From: Deinococcus humi
Lineage (GTDB): Bacteria; Deinococcota; Deinococci; Deinococcales; Deinococcaceae
Length of the DNA: 64,000 bases
Reading direction: 5' to 3'
Assembly: GCF_014201875.1 (NCBI RefSeq)
Contig: NZ_JACHFL010000003.1
Coordinates: 1 to 64,000 of the forward strand
The stretch's first letter is position 1. The number at the start of each line of letters is the position of its first letter. This document shows, piece after piece, positions 31,505-42,550 of this stretch. The notes beneath the pieces were generated by a model. The model searched no databases and was not told the DNA's origin. It worked only from the letters and a program-made list of their open reading frames with translations. The translations under genes were made by a program, and so were the position numbers.

Positions 31505-32617
31505 CTAGGAGTGGCGCGGATCGATCCCGTTTTCGTTCGTGACTTCCGCGTAGGTGTCCAGCACAGTGTCGACCATCTGGCGCGTGCTCAGGATGCCGGA
31601 CATGTCCAGCGCGGTGATGATTTCCTGCGGGTTCAGGCTGGGGTTGGCGCAGGCGCGCAGCAGGGCGTGGTTGACCAGACCGGTGCCGGGGCGTACGCCG
31701 CCCGCAGGCAGCCACGCTTCGGGCAGACGCGGCAACAGGCGGGCAGCGAAGTCCAAGATGTCGGGCCTGTTCCGCCGCAATTCACCCAGCAGCCCACCCA
31801 CCGAATGGACGCTGACATAGTGCAGCAGCGTGGAGAGGCGCTGGGGCCGTTCCGGATCCGGCCAGCGGGTCAGCAGTGGGACGCCCAGTCTGGCGGCGAC
31901 CGCTTCGTCCAAATCGCGTACGGGCGACACTTCCAGCAGATGCTGGATGCTCTGGGCGTCGATGAACACGCTGTCCGGTTCCGTCCTGACACGTTCGGGC
32001 AGGGTGGCGGCGTAGTCGCGCGACAGCCGGTCCAGGGCCATGAACTCCTCATCGGCCATTTCCAGCAGTCCGGCCAGACGGTAGAAGCGGCGCTGCACCT
32101 CGCGCGGCACGGCCTCCCGGTTCTTGTAGCCCAGGTCATGCTCGATCTCTGCCCAGGCGTGCTGAAGGATCGAGCGGATCTGGACCTCGTAGTGCTGGGG
32201 CGGCTCAGTGACGTGCGGTGTGAACTGCTCCACCAGACGCGGCACCTTGACCACGTAGTGCACCCCCATGTACCCGAACCGGTCCGGGTCATGCATCATG
32301 CTCTTGTCCACCGAGTGTTCCCAGTTGATCTCGTGGTGCGCTTCCAGCAGCCTGGACACGGCGGCCACGTCCGATTCGAAATAGGTGATGACGCGCACGG
32401 CCACCAGATCGGTTACGTCCTCCAGCGTCCGGTAGCGCCCCGGCTTGCGCCGCAGCTTGTCGGCCAGGCTCTCGGGACGTTTCAGGCGGCCCGTGATGTT
32501 GTGGACCTTCAGGCCCGCTTCCTCGATCAGATGTGTGGTGTGCGCCAGCGCGGCGTCACGCAGGGCAGCGTACCGGGCCTCACGCGCCTGGTAGGTGGTC
32601 ACCAGAGGATCAGTCAT
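31505..32617 (-). CDS. RelA/SpoT-domain (p)ppGpp synthetase-like protein
   Basis: 370 residues from the ATG at 32617. Synthetase motifs are present: [11 protein letters not shown] (44-54) for ATP, Asp70 in EDVTD, YMGVH (116-120, where YRSxH is usual) and [17 protein letters not shown] (144-160). There is no HD hydrolase domain and no TGS/ACT region, so it resembles a stand-alone alarmone synthetase with an extra C-terminal helical extension of about 170 residues of unknown role. TATTCT lies 10 bases before the ATG. A longer frame from 32671 would enter the promoter region of the divergent amidase. Confidence 0.83.
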   Translation of the reverse strand: MTDPLVTTYQAREARYAALRDAALAHTTHLIEEAGLKVHNITGRLKRPESLADKLRRKPGRYRTLEDVTDLVAVRVITYFESDVAAVSRLLEAHHEINWEHSVDKSMMHDPDRFGYMGVHYVVKVPRLVEQFTPHVTEPPQHYEVQIRSILQHAWAEIEHDLGYKNREAVPREVQRRFYRLAGLLEMADEEFMALDRLSRDYAATLPERVRTEPDSVFIDAQSIQHLLEVSPVRDLDEAVAARLGVPLLTRWPDPERPQRLSTLLHYVSVHSVGGLLGELRRNRPDILDFAARLLPRLPEAWLPAGGVRPGTGLVNHALLRACANPSLNPQEIITALDMSGILSTRQMVDTVLDTYAEVTNENGIDPRHS

Positions 32618-32694
32618 GAATGCGCGCAGAATACGCCGGGCATCGCCCATTGGCCTGAAGTTCTGCCTCATGCCGGCGTGCTACACCTGCGCGT

Positions 32695-34617
32695 ATGCGT
32701 TTTCGCTGCGCCCTGCTCACCCTCGCCTCGCTTTCCCTGGCCTCCGCAGCCCAGGCCGCCCCGGACGTGTTCGTCGCCTACCCGGAAAATGGCCACCGCG
32801 TGGCCCACGATCACGTCATCCTGGAAGGAAGCGTCACCCCTGGCGCGAGCCTGACGGTGGACGGCAGGAGCGTCAGCGTGGGTGCGGACGGTCTGTTTAT
32901 GGAGTGGTGGCCGTTGAAACCCGGTACCAATGACCTGAGGCTGGTGGCCCGCCAGGGGGGGCAGTCGGGTGTGGCCTCGCTGAGGGTGATCCGCACCGCC
33001 GTCCAGGCAACTGCGGCCCGGCCCACGACGATTGACGTGCAAAGTGCCCAGCCCAGGGAGAGGCGCGAATTCTGGGATCTTGCCGGGGACGCCCCTGCTG
33101 AACGCAGCGTGGAGCTGAGTTTTCAGGGCTCGCCAGGAGGCCGCGCCGCCTACCGTCTGGGCAAGTTCGCCTCCGGCCCCCTACGCGAGGGGCCCGCCGG
33201 GATGTACCGCGCCACCTTCGTCGTGCCCATCCTGGCGCAGCTTAAAGAGGCCGTCTTCACCTTTACCCTGACGGGCCGGGACGGCAAAACCGTGACGGCG
33301 GTGGCCCCCGGACGCCTCAGCACCGGCGGCGGCGTGCGGCTGGGCACGCAGAACCCGGGCACCGTGCAGGGGCTGGGCCTGAACCAGTCCACCTTCACCG
33401 TCACCGATCTTGAGGGCCGGGCCTTACTTTATCCCCGCCCTGGCATGGGCTTTACGCTGGTGGGGCGCCAGGGCCAGGACGTGCGGGCCCGGCTGGCCCC
33501 CGGTCAGAGTGCCCTGATCACGGCGGAGCAGCTGGGCATCACGCCCACCATGCCCAAGGCCAGCGGCGCGTTGCAAGCAACGGGTGGGGCGATCACGCTG
33601 GATGGCGTGCCCCAGCTGGAACGGCCCGCTGATGCGGCGGCTCCGGGTGCGCCGGCAGAATTCCCCTCCGCCCAGCCCAGTGACAATCCGCCCGCTCCGA
33701 GCCTGTCTCCCGCTCCTGCGGAGGTGCCCGGCGCCCCCACCACGCCCTTGCAGGTCCGCATTCCGCTGGGCGGCGCGCGGCTGCCCTTCCGGCTGGAGCA
33801 GGAGGACGGCGGCAGACGGCTGGCGCTCACGCTGTACGGCTCTTTTGCGGAGCCGCTGACCGGGCTGGTGGGGGGCGATCCGCTGCTGAGTTCGGTGGAG
33901 GTCCACCCCGTGGCGCTGGACGTGACGCGGGTGACCCTGAGCCTGAACCAGACGCAGGCCTGGGGCTTTGCTGCCAACTATGACGGTCCTGATCTGGTCG
34001 TCACCGTTCGGCGGCCCGTGGCGCTGAGCCCAGTGCGTCCGCTGGAGGGGCGCACCATAACCCTCGATCCGGGGCACGGTGGCAGCCAGAATGGCGGCGC
34101 TGGCAGCCTGCACGTGCCGGAGAAGAACCTGGTGCTGCCCATTGCGCTGAGGGCGGCGGAGCTGCTGCGCGGCCTGGGGGCCACCGTGAATCTGACCCGC
34201 AGCACTGACGTGACGCTGGGACTGTACGAGCGTGGGTTGAGCGCCGAGGCCACCGGGTCCGATCTGCTGGTGTCCATCCACGCCAACGCCCTGCCCGATG
34301 GCCGTGACCCGCGTGGGATTCGTGGCCCAGAGGTGTACTTCACCCACCCGCAGGCGTCGGCCCTGGCCGCGAGCATCCTGGCCCAGTTGCGCGCCCGGCT
34401 GCCGGAGCTGGGGCTGGGCGCGGGCCTAAAACCCGGTGCAGATCTGGCCCTGACCCGTCCCACCACTCAGATCAGCCTGCTGGTGGAAACCGCCTACCTG
34501 ACCGACGCGGGCAACCTGAGAACCCTGCACAGTCCAGAAGGCCGTGAGCGCTTCGCCCAGGCCATCGCCGCCGGAATCGCGGGGTTCTACGCGCAGCAGG
34601 TGGGGCGGGAAAGCTGA
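32695..34617 (+). CDS. N-acetylmuramoyl-L-alanine amidase (Amidase_3)
   Basis: 640 residues. A signal peptide (about 1-22) is followed by an N-terminal beta-rich region, a Pro/Ala-rich linker (about 305-345), an AMIN-like segment and a C-terminal Amidase_3 domain from about residue 445. The zinc ligands are in LDPGHGG and SIHANA, and the catalytic glutamate in LLVETAYLTD. It cleaves the amide between MurNAc and the peptide stem, acting in the envelope during cell separation. A TACACC box 7 bases before the ATG resembles the leaderless promoters nearby. Confidence 0.9.
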   Translation: MRFRCALLTLASLSLASAAQAAPDVFVAYPENGHRVAHDHVILEGSVTPGASLTVDGRSVSVGADGLFMEWWPLKPGTNDLRLVARQGGQSGVASLRVIRTAVQATAARPTTIDVQSAQPRERREFWDLAGDAPAERSVELSFQGSPGGRAAYRLGKFASGPLREGPAGMYRATFVVPILAQLKEAVFTFTLTGRDGKTVTAVAPGRLSTGGGVRLGTQNPGTVQGLGLNQSTFTVTDLEGRALLYPRPGMGFTLVGRQGQDVRARLAPGQSALITAEQLGITPTMPKASGALQATGGAITLDGVPQLERPADAAAPGAPAEFPSAQPSDNPPAPSLSPAPAEVPGAPTTPLQVRIPLGGARLPFRLEQEDGGRRLALTLYGSFAEPLTGLVGGDPLLSSVEVHPVALDVTRVTLSLNQTQAWGFAANYDGPDLVVTVRRPVALSPVRPLEGRTITLDPGHGGSQNGGAGSLHVPEKNLVLPIALRAAELLRGLGATVNLTRSTDVTLGLYERGLSAEATGSDLLVSIHANALPDGRDPRGIRGPEVYFTHPQASALAASILAQLRARLPELGLGAGLKPGADLALTRPTTQISLLVETAYLTDAGNLRTLHSPEGRERFAQAIAAGIAGFYAQQVGRES

Positions 34618-34664
34618 GCGCCTCCTTCAGACTTCCATCAAGCCCTGCCGTTAAGCTACGGGAC

Positions 34665-35237
34665 ATGAAACCCCGTGCCCTGCTGCTGACCGCCCTGCTG
34701 ACCCTCCCCGTCCTGGCCGCTGCGCAGGACACCACCTCGCCCGATTCCGTGCCGGAGATTCCGCCGGTGACGACCCCGCTGCCCAGCACGCCGGCGTCGC
34801 CCGCCCCGGCCACGCCTACGGCGCCGTCCGTGCCTGCGCCCGCCGCCGTGGCCCTGCCGGACGTGCAGGCCAATCTGTTCGTGCCGCGCACCGTGACGGG
34901 CAAGGTCAACCTGACCTTCACCGTTCGCAGCAGCCGCGCCACGGCGATTACCTTCAGCGTGCGCCGCGACAACGAGCAGAACTGCGCCACCGCCCCGCAG
35001 GTTCGGGTGCTGGAGGTGGGCACGCGCGCCGTGGTGTATCCGGTGTCTGGCGCGTCCCCCCGCCTGTGCGCTCAGGACTTAGAGACCAAGACCGCCGCTG
35101 CCAAGGGCAACGCGACCTTCACGCGTGAGCTGGAGCTGACTCCCGGCGAATACATGGTGGAAAGCTGGCTGACGGGCTTTGCGGGCGATCTGCTGGTCAA
35201 GGTGCCCGCCGCGCCGGTGCGGATCACGGTCAAGTAA
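34665..35237 (+). CDS. Secreted protein of unknown function
   Basis: 190 residues. A signal peptide ending at LAAA-Q (about residue 20), a Pro/Thr/Ser-rich linker (about 25-65), then a small beta-rich domain with two cysteines (NCATAP and RLCAQD) that could form a disulfide. No family is recognised. TAAGCT lies 7 bases before the ATG, typical of leaderless mRNAs. It follows the amidase by 47 bases and ends at a strong terminator. Confidence 0.8.
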   Translation: MKPRALLLTALLTLPVLAAAQDTTSPDSVPEIPPVTTPLPSTPASPAPATPTAPSVPAPAAVALPDVQANLFVPRTVTGKVNLTFTVRSSRATAITFSVRRDNEQNCATAPQVRVLEVGTRAVVYPVSGASPRLCAQDLETKTAAAKGNATFTRELELTPGEYMVESWLTGFAGDLLVKVPAAPVRITVK

Positions 35238-35247
35238 TGGGCGTTTC

Positions 35248-35280
35248 AAACCCGCCGGAGACAGTCGCTCCGGCGGGTTT
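35248..35280 (+). terminator. Strong hairpin terminator
   Basis: AAACCCGCCGGAG pairs perfectly with CTCCGGCGGGTTT (13 bp, 7-base loop), followed by CTCTATTT, about 10 bases after the secreted protein gene. Confidence 0.85.
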
Positions 35281-35388
35281 CTCTATTTGGGCAGAGAGAT
35301 ACGCGCCGGACGAATGAAGAGATCATCAACGCCACTCGGTTTCTGGAGCGATATTTCCAGACCACCGCGGCGCGCTAGCCTCGCCCGC

Positions 35389-36090
35389 ATGAGTTCGAGT
35401 CAACCCCAGAAACCCGTCACCCTTATCACTGGGGCGTCCGGCGGCATCGGCAGCGCTGTGGCCAGAGCGCTGGCCGGGACCCATGAATTGATTCTGGCCG
35501 GACGCGGCGGCGAGCGGCTGGCCGCGTTGTGCACTGAAGTCGGTGGCCGTCCGCTGGCGCTTGATCTGACGCGCCCGGAGACGTTCGAGGAGGCCCTGGC
35601 AGGGCTGGGCCGCGTCTCCAACGTGATCCACAACGCTGGCGTCGTGGAACTGGGCACGGTGGCCGAGCAGGGTCACGCGGTCTGGACGCACACGCTGGCC
35701 GTCAACACGGTGGCCCCTGCCGAGCTGACCCGGCTGCTCTTACCCAGCGTGCGACAGGAACGCGGGACGGTCGTGTTCGTCAACAGCGGTGCGGGCCTGA
35801 GCGCGAGTGGGGGCTGGGGCAGCTACGCCGCCAGCAAGTTCGCCCTGAAAGCGCTGGCCGACGCCCTGCGCGCCGAGGAAGCGGCCAGAGGCGTGCGGGT
35901 GACCTCGGTGTATCCGGGCCGAACCGCCACGGAGATGCAGCGCAAGGTGCGCTCCCAGGAGGGGGCCGACTACACGCCCGAGGCCTTTATCGATCCGCAG
36001 ACGCTGGCACAGACCATCGCCTTCGTCCTGAACGCTCCACGCGACGCCATGCTCACGGACCTGACCGTGCGCCCTGGTCCCCAGGCATGA
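35389..36090 (+). CDS. Short-chain dehydrogenase/reductase
   Basis: 233 residues. The NAD(P) loop TGASGGIGSAVA, HNAGV, and the catalytic Ser-Tyr-Lys in NSGAG...SYAASKFALK mark a classical SDR. The ATG at 35389 has TAGCCT 7 bases upstream (leaderless). Its stop overlaps the start of the flavoprotein by four bases (ATGA), and the HAD gene is coupled in turn, so the three form one operon. Substrate unknown. Confidence 0.9.
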   Translation: MSSSQPQKPVTLITGASGGIGSAVARALAGTHELILAGRGGERLAALCTEVGGRPLALDLTRPETFEEALAGLGRVSNVIHNAGVVELGTVAEQGHAVWTHTLAVNTVAPAELTRLLLPSVRQERGTVVFVNSGAGLSASGGWGSYAASKFALKALADALRAEEAARGVRVTSVYPGRTATEMQRKVRSQEGADYTPEAFIDPQTLAQTIAFVLNAPRDAMLTDLTVRPGPQA

Positions 36091-37037
36091 CGCAGGATTA
36101 CGATGTGGTGGTGGTCGGTGCTGGGCCGGCCGGACTGATGGCGGCCCTGACCCTGGGCGGCGCGGAACGGCGGGTGCTGCTGCTGGACGGCGGTCCCCCT
36201 CGCAATGCCCGTGCCACAGCCGCGCACAACGTCTTTACGCGCGACGGCTGCGCGCCAACCGATCTCAAAACCCTGGGCCTGCGCGATCTGGAACCCTACG
36301 ACATCACGGTGCTGCACATGCCTGCCCGCGAGGCCAGACCGCTGGAAGACAGTTTTGCCATCCGGCACGATGGAGGCTGGGCCAGGGCGCGGCGCCTGCT
36401 GTTCAGCAGCGGTGTGCGTGACAGGCTGCCGCACATTCCCGGCCTGCGCGAACGCTGGGGCGTGACCGTCCACCATTGCCCGTACTGCGACGGCTGGCCC
36501 AACCGCGACGCCCGCCTGGGCGTGCTGGGCAGTCACCAGGAGGGCCACCACCTGGCCTTGAACGTGCGGGCCTGGGCCGAGGACGTATGCCTGATCACCG
36601 ACGGCCCCGACGAGTTGACCGACGAGCAGCGCAAGGATCTGAAGCGGGTGGGGGTTCCAGTGATCACGCAGCCCGTTGCGCGAATCAGCGGCAAGGACGA
36701 CGTGACCGTGCATTTCCGCAACGGCAGGCAGCTGGAACTCGACGGCCTGTTCCTCAACCCCACGCAGGTGCAGAACAGTGCCCTGCCCGCCGCGCTGGGC
36801 TGCGAGCTGGACGCCAAAAGCCGCGTCATCGTCAACGAAAACGGCATGACCTCGGTGCGCGGCATCTGGGCCGCCGGGGACATGACCGGGGCGCCGCAAT
36901 ACGTCACCAATGCCGCCGCGAGTGGTATGACGGCGGCGGTCAGCCTCAACACCACCCTGATCCACGAGGACGTCCGGGCAAGGGGCGCGGCCTTCCACAA
37001 ATCGCCAGACGAGGACCCCGAGGTCGGGGTGGCTTGA
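36087..37037 (+). CDS. Thioredoxin-reductase-like FAD/NAD(P) flavoprotein
   Basis: 316 residues. FAD-binding GAGPAGLMAALTLG, the redox motif CPYC (HHCPYCDGW), and the second FAD motif GIWAAGDMTGAPQ place it in the thioredoxin reductase family. CPYC instead of CATC suggests a thioredoxin-reductase-like oxidoreductase, possibly one that acts on a low-molecular-weight disulfide such as bacillithiol; the disulfide partner is a guess. The C-terminal tail (about 20 residues) is extended and charged. Confidence 0.87.
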   Translation: MTQDYDVVVVGAGPAGLMAALTLGGAERRVLLLDGGPPRNARATAAHNVFTRDGCAPTDLKTLGLRDLEPYDITVLHMPAREARPLEDSFAIRHDGGWARARRLLFSSGVRDRLPHIPGLRERWGVTVHHCPYCDGWPNRDARLGVLGSHQEGHHLALNVRAWAEDVCLITDGPDELTDEQRKDLKRVGVPVITQPVARISGKDDVTVHFRNGRQLELDGLFLNPTQVQNSALPAALGCELDAKSRVIVNENGMTSVRGIWAAGDMTGAPQYVTNAAASGMTAAVSLNTTLIHEDVRARGAAFHKSPDEDPEVGVA

Positions 37038-37663
37038 AGGCCATCCTGTTCGACCTGGACGGCACGCTGCATGATCGCAATGCCACCATCGCACGGTGGC
37101 TTGAGGGGCACGTCGACCGGTTTGACCTGCCCGCAGCTTACGCCGCCCGCTTTGTGGCGCTGGATGACTTCGGCTACCGGCCCAAGCGTGAGGTGATGCC
37201 GCTGCTGGTGCAGGAATTTAAGTTGAAGCATCCGCCGCAGACCCTGCTTGACGATTTCGCGGCGCACCTGATGGTCGCCCCGGCTGTCATGCCCCACGCT
37301 CACGCCGTTCTTGAGGAGTTGCGGGCAGCCGGTGTGCGGACCGGCGTCGTGACCAACGGCTGGCCGGAGGTTCAGACCGCCTGCCTGCACGGCTGCGGCC
37401 TGACAGAGCTGGTGGATGATGTGGTGATCAGCAAGGTGGTCGGCCTGAGCAAGCCCGATCCGGCAATCTACCGGCTGGCACTACAGAGGCTGGGAGTGCA
37501 CGCCGCCGAGACCTGGTTTGTGGGCGACTCGCCGCGCAACGACATCGCCGGGCCGCAGGCGGTGGGCCTGCGGTCAGCCTTTCTGGGCACCGGGCCCGCG
37601 CTGGCCGGAGAGAGGCCGGACGCTGTGCTGAGAGACTTGCGGGACGTGCTCAGTCTGGTCTGA
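37034..37663 (+). CDS. HAD-superfamily hydrolase
   Basis: 209 residues from a TTG overlapping the previous stop (TTGA). Motif I FDLDGT, motif II VVTNGW, the lysine in SKPDP and motif III VGDSPRNDIAG are intact, typical of phosphoglycolate-phosphatase-like HAD enzymes with a helical cap. GGGGTGG lies upstream. It is the last gene of the SDR operon and is convergent with the HD-GYP gene. Physiological substrate unknown. Confidence 0.87.
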   Translation: MKAILFDLDGTLHDRNATIARWLEGHVDRFDLPAAYAARFVALDDFGYRPKREVMPLLVQEFKLKHPPQTLLDDFAAHLMVAPAVMPHAHAVLEELRAAGVRTGVVTNGWPEVQTACLHGCGLTELVDDVVISKVVGLSKPDPAIYRLALQRLGVHAAETWFVGDSPRNDIAGPQAVGLRSAFLGTGPALAGERPDAVLRDLRDVLSLV

Positions 37664-37676
37664 GTTTCCCCTCGAC

Positions 37677-38816
37677 TCAGGCGGATACCGACAGGTGACT
37701 GGCCTCGGGCAGCACAGCCAGCAGCGCGGCCACCACCTGTGGATCGAAATGCTGGCCGCTGCTGGCCTGAATATGCGCCAGTGTCTCGTGCACCGTCCAG
37801 GCGCGCTTGTAGGGCCGCACGTTGACCAGGGCGTCATACACGTCGCAGACGGCGAAGATTCGGGCCAGCAGGGGAATCTGCTCGCCGCAGAGCCGCTGGG
37901 GATAGCCGGCGCCGTCCCACCGTTCATGGTGTCCGGCGATCACGTCCAGGGTGGTGGTGGGCAGAAAGGGCAACTGCTGGGCCAGCGTTACACCATCGGC
38001 GACGTGCAGTTCCATCCGGGCGCGCATGGGCGGCGTGAGTGGGCCGTCGTGCAGCAGGATCGAATCGGGCACCGCGACCTTGCCGATGTCGTGCAGGTAT
38101 GCGCCCCAGCGCAGCGCCCGCAGTTCGCCCTCCTCCAGTCCAAGGTGTTGCCCCAGTCGCAGGGCCAGCGCCGTCACCCGGTCGGTGTGGCCGTGGGTTT
38201 CGGCGTCGCGGGCTTCCAGCGACAGTCCCATCGCCCGCAGCGCCCCCTCGTGGGCAGCGTGCTCGCGTTCCTCGGCGTCCAGACGGGCGGCCAGCAGGGT
38301 CAGCAGGCCAGTCACGCTGTCGATCAGGTGATGTTCGGAAGGGGACCAGTCATGGGGCTCAAACACATGCGCAAGCAGGGCCCCAACCAGCCGACGGTTG
38401 CGGTCATGGATCGGCGCGGCGATCAGTGCGTGGACGCCCAGCTCCGGGAACCCACTCGCGGTGGGCTGACCGCTCGTATCCGGAAAATACAGAATGTCGG
38501 GGGAGGCTTCGAGGGCCATGATCAGCGGCAGGTGGCGTGGCAGGCCGTGAGCGAGCAGGGCGTCCATCCCGGGTCCCTCGGGCATGACGCCGCTGGCGGC
38601 CCGGGCGTGGTAGGCCAGCGTCTGGTCCGCCAGCTGAAAATACCCGGCCCCTACCGCCGAGGTCTGCGACACCAGGGCGTCCAGGACCGGAACCATGGCG
38701 CTGCCCAGGTCCGGCGCGTTCAGCCCCAGCCGTGTGAGTTGCAGGGTCAGCTCCAGCACGCCGGTCTCTTGTGCGTCAGGGAACGGCGCTGCCGCAGAGG
38801 TGGAAGGGAAACTCAT
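37677..38816 (-). CDS. GAF-HD-GYP cyclic di-GMP phosphodiesterase
   Basis: 379 residues. A GAF domain (about 35-180) with a helical linker is followed by an HD-GYP domain (about 195-379) with HDIGK (242-246) and HHERWDGAGYP (296-306), the metal and GYP motifs for cyclic di-GMP hydrolysis. It is the intact paralogue of the broken gene at 7614-8737. TAGGTT lies 6 bases before the ATG, so the mRNA is probably leaderless. It is cytosolic by sequence. Confidence 0.88.
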   Translation of the reverse strand: MSFPSTSAAAPFPDAQETGVLELTLQLTRLGLNAPDLGSAMVPVLDALVSQTSAVGAGYFQLADQTLAYHARAASGVMPEGPGMDALLAHGLPRHLPLIMALEASPDILYFPDTSGQPTASGFPELGVHALIAAPIHDRNRRLVGALLAHVFEPHDWSPSEHHLIDSVTGLLTLLAARLDAEEREHAAHEGALRAMGLSLEARDAETHGHTDRVTALALRLGQHLGLEEGELRALRWGAYLHDIGKVAVPDSILLHDGPLTPPMRARMELHVADGVTLAQQLPFLPTTTLDVIAGHHERWDGAGYPQRLCGEQIPLLARIFAVCDVYDALVNVRPYKRAWTVHETLAHIQASSGQHFDPQVVAALLAVLPEASHLSVSA

Positions 38817-38899
38817 GGCACCAACCTAGCCACACCCGGCTGACAGGCTTCTCACAGCAAGTGGTGACAAAAGGAGGAAAGACTGCTGTCTGAAGCGTC

Positions 38900-38924
38900 A
38901 AAAACCCCCTCCAGTGGGAGGGGG
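38900..38924 (-). terminator. glyA terminator
   Basis: On the minus strand CCCCCTCC pairs with GGAGGGGG (8 bp, 4-base loop), followed by TTTTTG, about 30 bases after the glyA stop. Confidence 0.8.
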
Positions 38925-38953
38925 AAAGGACCGGTTGGACAGGGCGGGCGCCG

Positions 38954-40180
<1,227 letters not shown>

Positions 40181-40340
40181 GCTCTTACGGTAACACCGCG
40201 TCTGATAGGGAAATGGGCGTCTGTCTTGGCAGCGTAGACGGGCGTTTCGGCAGGCTGCCCCTGCGTGTTCATTGGTCTGTGTTTATGGCGCAGGGTTGGT
40301 TGCCTGGGGGCCAGGGAGCTTCTGAAGACTTCACTTCTGC
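40181..40340. other. Intergenic region between glyA and the pheS leader
   Basis: Outward-facing promoters for glyA (TACCGT, about 40187-40192 minus) and the pheS leader (TACCCT at 40341) frame this stretch. Nothing else is recognised in it. Confidence 0.4.
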
Positions 40341-40346
40341 TACCCT
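40341..40346 (+). promoter_or_regulatory. -10 box of the pheS leader transcript
   Basis: TACCCT lies 7 bases before the leader ATG at 40354, the same spacing as at many leaderless genes in the window. No good -35 is visible at the expected distance. Confidence 0.6.
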
Positions 40347-40353
40347 GTAACCC

Positions 40354-41512
<1,159 letters not shown>

Positions 41513-41605
41513 GAGGTTTGGAATGAGTTGGACGCCATTGGGCCACAGATCGGTTGAGTCCGTAAGACAGCCACTTCATGACATATCGCAGGTCTCCCAA
41601 TAGCC

Positions 41606-42105
41606 ATGACCGAAACCTTTGCTGTCCCCTGCGTGGGGGCCATCATTGCTCGCCGGGTCGACGGCGTGCGCTGCCTGCTGATTCAGGAACGGCGCAAGCG
41701 GGGTGGGGCAGCGAGAACGGCATGCTGGAAGTGGCGGCGGGCAAAGTGCGCGCGTACGAGAACGTGTTCGATGCCCTGCGGCGTGAAGTTCACGAGGAGA
41801 CAGGTCTACGCCTGACCACCATCGAGGGCGAGGCCACCCCCACGATCTGCACGGTGAACGGCTATCAAGTGATGAGCTACACACCGTTTTGCACGACCCA
41901 GAACCTCTCGGGTGGCTATTCCATTCTTCTTCACAGCTTCATCTGCGAGGCCGAGGGGGAACCGCTGGCCCGGACCAGCGAGGCGCGCAATCTCCGCTGG
42001 ATGTCCCTGGACGAATGCCGCCACCACCTTCAATCTCACCCCGAAGCCTTCTACTCACTTCACCTCAACGCGCTCAGCCTGTATCTGGGCCAGGAGATCC
42101 CATGA
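41606..42105 (+). pseudogene. Nudix hydrolase, interrupted by a frameshift
   Basis: The first frame starts with MTETFAVPCVGAIIARR and reads to LLIQERRKR; the second frame carries SENGMLEVAAGKVRAYENVF onward, with a perfect Nudix box (Gly-x5-Glu-x7-ArgGluVal-x-GluGlu-x-GlyLeu) ending near HEETGL. The switch falls in the G-rich run around 41698-41712 (GCGGGGTGGGG). A one-base error or indel there would restore a single protein of about 165 residues, close to ADP-ribose pyrophosphatase-like Nudix enzymes. Its stop overlaps the next Nudix start (ATGA), suggesting it was or is a working operon gene. Confidence 0.7.
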
Positions 42106-42509
42106 GACCCCGCGCCGTCGGTATCCTTCTCAACGATCAGAATCAGGTGCTGCTGATGCTGCGAAACAAGGCGGGCCGCGCCTACGCCACGCTGCCCGGC
42201 GGCGGCATCGAGAGCAATGAGTCCCCCGCCGAAGCCTGCGCCCGCGAACTGCTGGAGGAAGTCAATCTGGTGGTGAGCGTGGGCAAGGAGTTGCTGGTGC
42301 TGGACAATCTGGACAACCACGAACACTATTTCCACGTTTCCCTCGTCTCTGGCGAGATGCGCCTGGGCGACGGTCCCGAGGGCATCCGCAACAGCGCCGA
42401 GAACTCCTACACGCCCCAGTGGGTGAACGTGTCGGCGCTGGACGGGGTCAATCTGGTGCCGGAGCAGGTGCGTGGGGTGGTCCGGGCGCTGGCTCAACCT
42501 GCTGACTGA
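42102..42509 (+). CDS. Nudix hydrolase
   Basis: 135 residues, a compact Nudix domain. The box reads GGGIESNESPAEACARELLEEVNL: the glycine of the consensus REUXEEXGU is Asn here, while the metal-binding glutamates are kept. It should hydrolyse a nucleoside diphosphate linked to another group; substrate unknown. It overlaps the upstream Nudix stop by four bases and lies 41 bases before pheT. Confidence 0.87.
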   Translation: MRPRAVGILLNDQNQVLLMLRNKAGRAYATLPGGGIESNESPAEACARELLEEVNLVVSVGKELLVLDNLDNHEHYFHVSLVSGEMRLGDGPEGIRNSAENSYTPQWVNVSALDGVNLVPEQVRGVVRALAQPAD

Positions 42510-42550
42510 CCCTGTTTTCTCCGTCTTTCGCCGATCAAGAGGTTCTCACC

